A stretch of DNA of 6,579 nucleotides from Mycoplasmatota bacterium (GTDB taxonomy: Bacteria > Bacillota_I > Bacilli_A > RF39 > UBA660): assembly GCA_012512795.1 (NCBI GenBank), contig JAAZDL010000057.1:1-6579 (forward strand). The letters are read 5' to 3'. A program made the position numbers and the translations under genes. How positions within the stretch are numbered: the stretch's first letter is position 1; each line of letters opens with the position of its first letter. Positions 1 through 4,960 of the stretch are shown piece after piece. Under the pieces are notes generated by a model that was not told the DNA's origin, made no database searches, and saw nothing but the letters and a program-made list of their open reading frames with translations.

Positions 1-477
1 ATCTTTATCTAATTCACATAGATTCGCTGCTGTTATTCCATATTTACTAATTATTCTTTTTTCTATTTCAATAATTTCTTTTGGGCAAGATTTCTTTTGA
101 GTTACAGAGTCATCAATGATTATTTTATTTGCTTTTTCAATATTAGAATAATCTAATCCTCTATAAACTCTATCATAAACGATAGCAGTATGATAAGGAT
201 TATTATTTTCAGAACTATCAGAAATATAATCTTGATCATTATTAAAATAAGAATTTAAATTAAAATAAATGTTATCTTTAAACATTAAAATAATAATCGA
301 AGAAAGCAATACAACTATAACTACACATATTATTCCAATTAATAAATGTTGTTTTTTATTGTTATTTATACTTTGATTATTGCTTTGTATATTATTTTGA
401 TTGTTTACTAAAAATCCACATTTAGGACAATATTGTTCATTTGATTCTATTTTCGTACCACACTTACTACAAAACAT
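1..477 (-). CDS. Zinc-ribbon single-pass membrane protein, 3' end cut by window edge
   Basis: This frame stays open from an ATG at 477 down to base 1, giving 159 residues with the C-terminus outside the window. An AGGAG at 486-490, 8 bases upstream, fixes the start. Residues 3-20 form a zinc ribbon with two CxxC knuckles (C3/C6 and C17/C20). A polar Asn/Gln-rich linker (about 25-43) leads to one hydrophobic segment (about 45-66), and the rest is probably extracytoplasmic. That outer part has two cysteines, C131 and C154. The architecture (cytoplasmic N-terminal zinc ribbon, one membrane helix, outer domain) is common in Bacillota membrane proteins of unknown function. I do not recognise the outer domain. 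The gene starts 20 bases after the TPM gene and is almost certainly its operon partner, so a link to LemA/TPM function is inferred from context only. Confidence 0.85.
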   Translation of the reverse strand, partial: MFCSKCGTKIESNEQYCPKCGFLVNNQNNIQSNNQSINNNKKQHLLIGIICVVIVVLLSSIIILMFKDNIYFNLNSYFNNDQDYISDSSENNNPYHTAIVYDRVYRGLDYSNIEKANKIIIDDSVTQKKSCPKEIIEIEKRIISKYGITAANLCELDKD

Positions 478-485
478 ATTATATA

Positions 486-490
486 CTCCT
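486..490 (-). promoter_or_regulatory. Ribosome binding site of the zinc-ribbon gene
   Basis: Minus-strand AGGAG lies 8 bases before the ATG at 477, inside the 20-base gap after the TPM stop codon. It supports a start that runs off the window edge. No promoter or terminator fits in this gap, so the gene should be co-transcribed with the TPM gene. Confidence 0.75.
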
Positions 491-497
491 TTTTATT

Positions 498-1235
498 TTA
501 AAAGCCTCTTGAGCTTCCTCCACCACCAGATGAGCCTCCGCCACCGGAATAACCACCACCAGATGAGCTTCCTCCAGAATAACCCCCTCCTGAAGATCCA
601 CTTCCATAACTATCAAATCGTATTGTCCCCTTATATAAACCTCTTGTAAGTCTAAACATAATAATAATCACTATAAGCATTAACAACATTGATACTACTT
701 CTGCACCATCATTTACTTCTTGCTCAATAGGTAAAGTTGCCTGACAATCCACTTTATAGTAATTACATAGTTCATTTAAAAATGCATCATAACCATTTTT
801 AACACCTAAATCAAAATCATTTTCTTTTAAATATGGAATAATGTATTCATCTTGAAATCTACCTGTTTTACCATCTGGAAGTATTTCTTCAAGACCATAA
901 CCTACTTCTACTCTAAATTTTCTTTCTCTTAATGCTAATAATAGTAATAATCCGTTATTTTTTTCTCTGTCTCCAATACCAAAACTTCTAAATAAATCAG
1001 TAGAAAATGTCTCTAAGTCTTTCCCATTTAAAGTACGAACAGTTACAACAACTATCTGTGCTTGTGTAGCACTATCTAAAAATGCACTTTTTTCAAATAT
1101 ATAATTTTTAGTTTCTTCGCTTAATATATTAGCATAATCATTAATATAAAATTCTTCAGTTGGAACTACATCAGCATTAATTATAATTGGAAAGAATAAT
1201 AAAATGAAAAGAAATATGAATATACTTCTTTTCAT
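498..1235 (-). CDS. TPM-domain membrane protein (YgcG/Psb32 type)
   Basis: A 245-residue protein with an N-terminal signal peptide (hydrophobic core about 4-20), a TPM domain (about 29-160), one transmembrane helix (about 181-194) followed by basic residues, and a Gly/Ser-rich tail (211-245). The TPM hallmarks are visible: NDYANILS near 32-39, the NNGLLLLLALRERKFRVEVG block (93-112), GYGLEEILPDGKTGR (112-126) and the following aromatic/acidic stretch. The predicted topology puts the TPM domain outside and the glycine tail in the cytoplasm. TPM proteins have been linked to phosphatase activity and to photosystem or envelope maintenance, but bacterial function is unsettled. The start lies 3 bases after the lemA stop with only a weak SD (GAG), which suggests translational coupling. 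C157 and C164 sit close together in the outer part. LemA next door is the usual partner of this family. Confidence 0.92.
   Translation of the reverse strand: MKRSIFIFLFILLFFPIIINADVVPTEEFYINDYANILSEETKNYIFEKSAFLDSATQAQIVVVTVRTLNGKDLETFSTDLFRSFGIGDREKNNGLLLLLALRERKFRVEVGYGLEEILPDGKTGRFQDEYIIPYLKENDFDLGVKNGYDAFLNELCNYYKVDCQATLPIEQEVNDGAEVVSMLLMLIVIIIMFRLTRGLYKGTIRFDSYGSGSSGGGYSGGSSSGGGYSGGGGSSGGGGSSRGF
501..605 (-). repeat. Low-complexity Gly/Ser(-Tyr) tail-coding segment
   Basis: The last 35 codons of the TPM gene encode an irregular repeat built on SGGGYSGG and GGGGSS units (residues 211-245, ending RGF). At the DNA level this is a near-repetitive run of TCC/ACC/ACCA-like triplets on the plus strand, noticeably richer in G+C than its surroundings because of the glycine codons. 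Such tails are typical of this TPM subfamily. The segment may vary in length between strains through slippage, which is inference. Confidence 0.8.
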
Positions 1236-1238
1236 ATC

Positions 1239-1802
1239 TTACTCAAATTCCACAACTGGCTTAGTATAAGAACTTTCAGCAGCTTCAAATAATTCTTTTT
1301 TCTCAAATCCAAACATACTAGCCATTAGATTAGTTGGAAATGATTTAACTTTTGTATTATATAGATTAACTGCATCATTATAATCACGGCGAACAGTAGC
1401 TAATCTATTTTCTGTACCCGCAAGTTCATCTTGAAGTTGAATAAAGTTTGTTGATGCTTTTAAATCAGGATAATTCTCAACAATCACAAACAAACTATTT
1501 AAAGCTGTTGTAAGCTTTTCGTTTGCTTTTGACTTTGCATCTACTCCACTAGCATTTAACAATTCAGTTCTTGCTGTTGTAATAGCATCTATTACTCTTT
1601 TTTCATGTTTAGCATAACCTTGTACAGTTGCTACTAAATTCGGAATCAAATCAGCTCTTCTTTGTAATGCTATTTCAATATTAGATCCTTCTTTTTCCAC
1701 TTTTTGTTCAAGACTAACAAGAGAATTATAACTTCCAGCTATTGATATACCAAGTAATACTACAACTCCTATTATAATAGGAATTATCATTTTTTTAGAC
1801 AT
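1239..1802 (-). CDS. lemA: LemA family protein
   Basis: A 187-residue protein, the normal size for the family. It has one N-terminal hydrophobic helix (about 5-23) followed by a helical bundle. The family signature is clear: YNSLV at 25-29, then NIEIALQRRADLIPNLV at 41-57 with GYAKHE at 62-67. ENYPDLKAS (109-117), the QDELAGTENRLATVRRDYN stretch (124-142) and the terminal FPTNLMA / FGF motifs (155-166) also match. LemA proteins are membrane-anchored helical proteins of unresolved molecular role, often beside TPM-domain genes. It is the first gene of a three-gene unit (lemA, TPM, zinc ribbon) and has its own promoter near 1877-1905. The start is set by an AGGAG at 1811-1815. An ATG nearer that site (1808-1810) is out of frame. 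Confidence 0.95.
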   Translation of the reverse strand: MSKKMIIPIIIGVVVLLGISIAGSYNSLVSLEQKVEKEGSNIEIALQRRADLIPNLVATVQGYAKHEKRVIDAITTARTELLNASGVDAKSKANEKLTTALNSLFVIVENYPDLKASTNFIQLQDELAGTENRLATVRRDYNDAVNLYNTKVKSFPTNLMASMFGFEKKELFEAAESSYTKPVVEFE

Positions 1803-1810
1803 AAGTCCAT

Positions 1811-1815
1811 CTCCT
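1811..1815 (-). promoter_or_regulatory. Ribosome binding site fixing the lemA start
   Basis: Minus-strand AGGAG, within AAAAGGAG (1811-1818), lies 8 bases before the ATG at 1802. A competing ATG at 1808-1810 overlaps the site and is in another frame, so the 1802 start is preferred. Confidence 0.75.
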
Positions 1816-1828
1816 TTTCTTTTGTAAA

Positions 1829-1852
1829 ATCATTATAAATGATAAGACTTAT
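1829..1852. promoter_or_regulatory. Overlapping small palindromes in the lemA leader
   Basis: ATCATT-ATA-AATGAT (1829-1843) is a perfect 6-bp inverted repeat with a 3-base centre. ATAAG-A-CTTAT (1842-1852) is a perfect 5-bp inverted repeat that abuts it. Both lie between the predicted lemA promoter and the ribosome site. The first contains a perfect minus-strand TATAAT (1832-1837) but has no good -35 partner (AGGTTA at 17 bases). They could be an operator, a second promoter or chance in A/T-rich DNA. The confidence is correspondingly low. Confidence 0.25.
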
Positions 1853-1876
1853 AATAACCTACACTTTTCTATCATA

Positions 1877-1905
1877 AGTATAACATAAAAAAAATAAATA
1901 TTGAA
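1877..1905 (-). promoter_or_regulatory. Predicted promoter of the lemA operon (extended -10)
   Basis: The minus strand reads TG-T-TATACT at 1885-1877, an extended -10 with 5 of 6 matches to TATAAT. A weak -35, TTCAAT (1905-1900), lies exactly 17 bases upstream. The extended TG motif makes a weak -35 acceptable. The start of transcription would fall near 1870, giving a leader of about 70 bases. The -35 lies in the loop and stem of the preceding gene's terminator. Confidence 0.55.
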
Positions 1906-1917
1906 TAATATTTATTT
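1887..1917 (-). terminator. Intrinsic terminator of the MBOAT/DHHW unit
   Basis: On the minus strand, a perfect 11-bp all-A/T stem (AAATAAATATT, 1917-1907; AATATTTATTT, 1902-1892) closes on a 4-base loop (ATTC) and runs into eight consecutive T (1894-1887). The 5' arm contains the TAA stop of the DHHW gene. There is no T tract on the opposite strand, so it acts in one direction. A stem without G-C pairs is weak, but the length and T tract fit an A/T-rich genome. Confidence 0.65.
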
Positions 1918-2985
1918 AAAACTATTACCATTTAATATTAATGTACTATATAAAAATAATACATCTTGATCTTCATAATTTATTTTAGATGAAATAAGAT
2001 CACTTTTCATATAACGAATATCTACAATTGTTAGTTTTTTATAATAAGGAATCATAAGAGGAACTATAGAACTTCCATAAGAATCTCTAAATATTATTAA
2101 TTCCTTATTGCTAATACTTTTATTATTTTCTATTTCAACAAAAGATGTTGCTCCATCTAAATATATACTATAAGGATCTATACTATTATAATTATTAATA
2201 TTATAAACAGTGCTAAGCTTTTCATTTTCTAAATAACTTATTTTCACATTATCTAAAATTTCATTAGATAAATAAACTAAGTCATCTTCTTCTAAATTTA
2301 TAAGTATTTCATTATAGTAAGAACCTAAGAATTTACCAATAAAAGTTTCTTTATACTCTTGTTTAATATATTTGTTATTCATATTAGAAACTAATATATT
2401 TGCTATTTTATCAATATTTTCTTCTCTCCAATGAGGATCAGTTTTATAATAATCTTCTATAGTAAGTTTAGCTGTTATATCAATATACTTTCCATTAATA
2501 CTATCATTATATAACTTTATTAAATAATCATAATCAAGTTTCAAATATTTATCACTATTTAAAAAATAACTTTTATCAGGAATAATAGAATAATACACAT
2601 TCATTTCTTTATTAAAAGAATTTATAATACTATTTATTTTATTTATGTTTTTATCTATATTACTCTCCTTTAAAGGATACTCTATTTTATAAGCATTATT
2701 ATCTAAAATAAATACTTTATTATTATCAGTATTTTTAAAAATATTAAAAGCAACAAATGATTTTAAACTTCTATACTCATCTCTTAAAATAAATTGATCA
2801 GAAACATACTTGTCTATTTTATTAAAAAAAGATGCATCTAAAATAGAGTTTATATTTACTTTAGGAAAAGTTGTTAGTCTTCTTCTTTCCGTATACGATA
2901 TATCTTTATCATGAACAATAATGTTAATTACCATAAATATAGTAATGTATATAGTAAATAATATTGTTAATACTTTATCTTTCAT
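1912..2985 (-). CDS. DHHW-family / AlgJ-AlgX-like SGNH protein, polysaccharide O-acetylation partner
   Basis: A 357-residue protein with an N-terminal membrane anchor (about 5-24) and the rest extracytoplasmic. Visible family marks are ERRRLTTFP (33-41), a helix with D63-QFILRD (63-69), the DHHW-type motif TDPHW (182-186), and the nucleophile block FRDSYGSS (299-306). By analogy with AlgX/AlgJ, D183, H185 and S302 would be the catalytic Asp-His-Ser. GATSFVEIENN (278-288) also fits the family. The usual DHHW is DPHW here, and the AlgX Asp-x-His spacing is kept. It probably takes acetyl groups passed by the adjacent MBOAT protein and transfers them to a surface glycan, or helps that transfer; the acceptor is unknown. 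Its AGGAGG overlaps the MBOAT stop codon, so the two are probably translationally coupled. The protein has no cysteine. Confidence 0.85.
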   Translation of the reverse strand: MKDKVLTILFTIYITIFMVINIIVHDKDISYTERRRLTTFPKVNINSILDASFFNKIDKYVSDQFILRDEYRSLKSFVAFNIFKNTDNNKVFILDNNAYKIEYPLKESNIDKNINKINSIINSFNKEMNVYYSIIPDKSYFLNSDKYLKLDYDYLIKLYNDSINGKYIDITAKLTIEDYYKTDPHWREENIDKIANILVSNMNNKYIKQEYKETFIGKFLGSYYNEILINLEEDDLVYLSNEILDNVKISYLENEKLSTVYNINNYNSIDPYSIYLDGATSFVEIENNKSISNKELIIFRDSYGSSIVPLMIPYYKKLTIVDIRYMKSDLISSKINYEDQDVLFLYSTLILNGNSFK

Positions 2986-2996
2986 ATAACCTCCTA
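2986..2996 (-). promoter_or_regulatory. Stop-codon-overlapping ribosome site coupling MBOAT and DHHW genes
   Basis: The minus strand reads TAGGAGG-TTAT-ATG. The TAG stop of the MBOAT gene (2996-2994) shares its AG with a full AGGAGG (2995-2990). The gap to the ATG is only 4 bases, shorter than usual, but no other start nearby keeps the membrane anchor intact. This arrangement favours coupled, near-equal production of the two partners. Confidence 0.7.
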
Positions 2997-4388
2997 AAAC
3001 CTAAAGTATAAAAATGGATTAAATGTAGAATCAATTAAATAAGCAGTAGTTATTATAAATAAAATCATAATACCAACTATAAAAATAATATTTATTATTA
3101 TACTTTTGTTATACTTATCATTAATTTTATTAATAATATTTTTTATAATTGGTGTTGAAGATATAACACTAATAATAAGAATTATTGAAAAACTTTTCAA
3201 ATAATAAATACTTTCTAAAGTATATAAATTTCCATTAAAACTAAACATAAGTTTTAAATTATTAAAAACTTCAATTAAAGATTCTCCGTTAAATATAGTA
3301 AAACTAATTATAACTAAAAACATTACATAAATATGATTAATTATTTTTTTATTCTCAATAAAATCTTTAATAAAGAATTTTTCTACTAAAAGTATTATAG
3401 CAAAATATAAACCCCATAATATAAAATTCCACTGTGCTCCATGCCAAAATCCAGTTAAAAACCATACTGTTACTATATTAAAAATCCACCTTGATTTACT
3501 ACATCTATTTCCACCTAAAGGTATATAGACATAATCTTTTAAAAAACTAGAAAGAGATATATGCCATCTTTTCCAAAAATCAGTTATGCTTTTAGATATA
3601 TATGGATAATTAAAGTTTTCTAAGAACTTAAATCCAAATATTCTACCTAAACCAATTGCCATATCACTATATCCTGAGAAATCAAAATATATTTGTAAAG
3701 TAAAACTTATTGAAATTAGCCACATACTTAAAGTACTATCCGGAGTTTCTTTTAATAAACTAACTAAAAGACCTAAGTTATTTGCAAGTAATACTTTTTT
3801 AGATAAACCAATTATAAATCTATTAATACCATAAGATATATTCTCATAAGATATATCTTTATTTATTAACTCTTTTTTTATAGTTTGATATCTTACTATT
3901 GGGCCAGCAACTAATTGAGGAAATAAAGTTATATACGTAGTTAAATTAATAATATTTAAGTCAGCTTTAACTTCTTTTCTATATACATCTACTAAATAAC
4001 TTAATGCTTGAAATGTAAAAAAACTAATACCAAGAGGCATAACTACATTCAAATAAGCAATATTAACATTTAATAAATGATTTATATTTTCTAAAAAGAA
4101 ATTAAAATATTTAAAATAAATTAATAAACTTAAATTAACTATTAACCCAATAACTAACCAAAATTTCCTTTTAGATTCTTTGTTATTTCTATCAATTAAT
4201 ATCGCTATAAAATAATTAATAGTACAAGATAAAATTAAAACTATAGTTAACTTGCCTTCACCATAAAAATAAAAAAATAAACTAAATATAAGAAGTATAA
4301 TATTTTTATATTTTTTAGGTGCAACAAAAAAAGATATTAATACTAATGGTAAAAAATAATATAAAAATGAAATGCTTGAAAATAGCAT
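2994..4388 (-). CDS. MBOAT family O-acyltransferase, AlgI/PatA type
   Basis: A 464-residue polytopic membrane protein of normal length for AlgI-like MBOATs. The diagnostic blocks are present in order: MPLGISFFTFQALSYLVDVY (117-136), FPQLVAGPI (156-164), IYFDFSGYSDMAIGLGR (233-249), FWKRWHISLSSFLKDYVYIP followed by LGGNR (271-295), and FLTGFWHGAQWNFILWG (310-326). H316 in FWHG is the expected catalytic histidine and H276 is the second conserved one. The C-terminus ends NPFLYFRF, as in many homologues. These proteins move acetyl groups across the membrane to modify extracellular polysaccharide or wall polymers. The DYVYIPLGGNR and FWHG blocks point to the AlgI branch rather than the D-alanylating DltB, and no dltA or dltC is present. 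An AGGAGG at 4394-4399 sets the start. The DHHW gene is its partner. No glycosyltransferase or polymer gene lies nearby, so the substrate cannot be named. Confidence 0.95.
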   Translation of the reverse strand: MLFSSISFLYYFLPLVLISFFVAPKKYKNIILLIFSLFFYFYGEGKLTIVLILSCTINYFIAILIDRNNKESKRKFWLVIGLIVNLSLLIYFKYFNFFLENINHLLNVNIAYLNVVMPLGISFFTFQALSYLVDVYRKEVKADLNIINLTTYITLFPQLVAGPIVRYQTIKKELINKDISYENISYGINRFIIGLSKKVLLANNLGLLVSLLKETPDSTLSMWLISISFTLQIYFDFSGYSDMAIGLGRIFGFKFLENFNYPYISKSITDFWKRWHISLSSFLKDYVYIPLGGNRCSKSRWIFNIVTVWFLTGFWHGAQWNFILWGLYFAIILLVEKFFIKDFIENKKIINHIYVMFLVIISFTIFNGESLIEVFNNLKLMFSFNGNLYTLESIYYLKSFSIILIISVISSTPIIKNIINKINDKYNKSIIINIIFIVGIMILFIITTAYLIDSTFNPFLYFRF

Positions 4389-4399
4389 ATTATCCTCCT
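4389..4399 (-). promoter_or_regulatory. Ribosome site of the MBOAT gene, abutting a terminator
   Basis: Minus-strand AGGAGG (4399-4394) lies 5 bases before the ATG at 4388, an almost perfect site. The base before it (A at 4400 on the plus strand, T on minus) is the last of the upstream terminator's T tract, so no sequence separates terminator and ribosome site. Confidence 0.8.
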
Positions 4400-4426
4400 A
4401 AAAAAGCCTTTGAGTTTCAAAGACTT
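4400..4426 (-). terminator. Intrinsic terminator/attenuator between lipoprotein and MBOAT genes
   Basis: On the minus strand, a 10-bp stem (AAGTCTTTGA, 4426-4417; TCAAAGGCTT, 4413-4404) with one G-U pair closes on a 3-base loop and runs into six T (4405-4400). It overlaps the TAA stop of the lipoprotein gene (4427-4425). It is the best-formed terminator in the window. The MBOAT ribosome site follows at once, leaving no room for a promoter, so it must either be partly read through or act as an attenuator. Confidence 0.8.
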
Positions 4427-4880
4427 ATTTTAAATTATTAAAATTCTCTAGTATAGTCTCACCTAAATTATCACTCATAATTAATATTACTAAGTCTCCT
4501 TTAGATTCAACAACAACATCTTCTACACCTACACATATCCATTTTCTAGGATCTGCGTTTTGTTTAATTTCAGTTTTTAATTTCTCAACATCTTGACCTT
4601 TTTTAGCTCTTATAAGAACAACTGAGTGAGCTATAGAACCAACCATTGATTCACTTGCTAAAGCTTCTTCAAACTCTATATCAGGACTTCCTAAGAAACC
4701 TTCTTTATTATCATTATTAACTTCAATGTTTGAAAGCATCATAGGTTTATCTTCTTCTTTAATATTAAGATATACTTTATCCATTAAATCTTCAAGAGAA
4801 CCTTCAATATTTTTTTCACCACATCCAGTTAATAAAAACATACTTCCAATTACTAATAAAAACAATGCAATTTTTTTCAT
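4425..4880 (-). CDS. Small surface lipoprotein, unknown function
   Basis: A 151-residue protein with a type II signal peptide: MKK, a hydrophobic core (about 4-18), and lipobox LTGC with the lipidated C20. The mature part is acidic and compact. Its most distinctive stretches are EFEEALASESMVGSIAHSVV (69-88) and DPRKWICVGVE (110-120) with a later hydrophobic strand, LVILIM (130-135). I associate this kind of sequence with small conserved Bacillota lipoproteins, possibly of the DUF4358 type, but cannot confirm the family. It has its own strong promoter and ends in a terminator, with the MBOAT/DHHW pair directly downstream. That makes it a candidate accessory protein of the acetylation machine, by position only. 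The SD is weak (GGTG near 4884-4887). C116 is a single cysteine in the mature domain besides the lipidated one. Confidence 0.88.
   Translation of the reverse strand: MKKIALFLLVIGSMFLLTGCGEKNIEGSLEDLMDKVYLNIKEEDKPMMLSNIEVNNDNKEGFLGSPDIEFEEALASESMVGSIAHSVVLIRAKKGQDVEKLKTEIKQNADPRKWICVGVEDVVVESKGDLVILIMSDNLGETILENFNNLK
4450..4478 (-). promoter_or_regulatory. Possible internal promoter in the lipoprotein gene
   Basis: Minus-strand TATACT (4455-4450) has 5 of 6 matches to the -10 consensus. The hexamer 17 bases upstream (4478-4473) matches TTGACA at only about 3 of 6 positions. If active, it would start a short transcript that meets the terminator at 4426-4400 before the MBOAT gene, making a leader with an attenuator. 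It is a weak candidate listed because the MBOAT gene lacks any other visible promoter. Confidence 0.2.
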
Positions 4881-4905
4881 TATTCACCATCCACTTCGAT
4901 ATGTA

Positions 4906-4934
4906 ATTATAGCAAATAAAAAAAGGATTTACAA
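4906..4934 (-). promoter_or_regulatory. Strong predicted promoter of the lipoprotein gene
   Basis: Minus-strand TTGTAA (4934-4929, 4 of 6 matches to TTGACA) is followed after exactly 17 bases by a perfect TATAAT (4911-4906) preceded by TGC, giving an extended -10. It is the best promoter in the window. Transcription would start near 4899, giving a leader of only about 20 bases. The -35 overlaps the 3' arm of the hairpin that follows alr. Confidence 0.75.
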
Positions 4935-4960
4935 TAATATAAAAGCTAATAAATGTAAAT
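4918..4960 (-). terminator. Weak candidate terminator of alr
   Basis: On the minus strand, ATTTACA (4960-4954, within the last alr codons) pairs with TGTAAAT (4933-4927), giving 7 bp. After two C it is followed by seven T (4924-4918). The loop is about 20 bases and contains the alr TAG stop. The large loop and short stem make it a poor terminator by rule, but the T tract and position fit. Confidence 0.4.

Noticed and set aside
401..649. An 82-codon plus-strand open frame across the start of the zinc-ribbon gene and the end of the TPM gene.
   Set aside because: It is antisense to two well-supported genes, and its Pro/His/Ser-rich product comes from reading the Gly/Ser tail backwards. It has no credible ribosome site.
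2994..4388. Whether the MBOAT/DHHW pair could be DltB/DltD for D-alanylation of teichoic acid, suggested by the nearby alr.
   Set aside because: The motifs (DYVYIPLGGNR, TGFWHG; TDPHW with DSY) are of the AlgI and DHHW type, and there is no dltA or dltC. The closeness to alr is probably a coincidence of envelope genes clustering.
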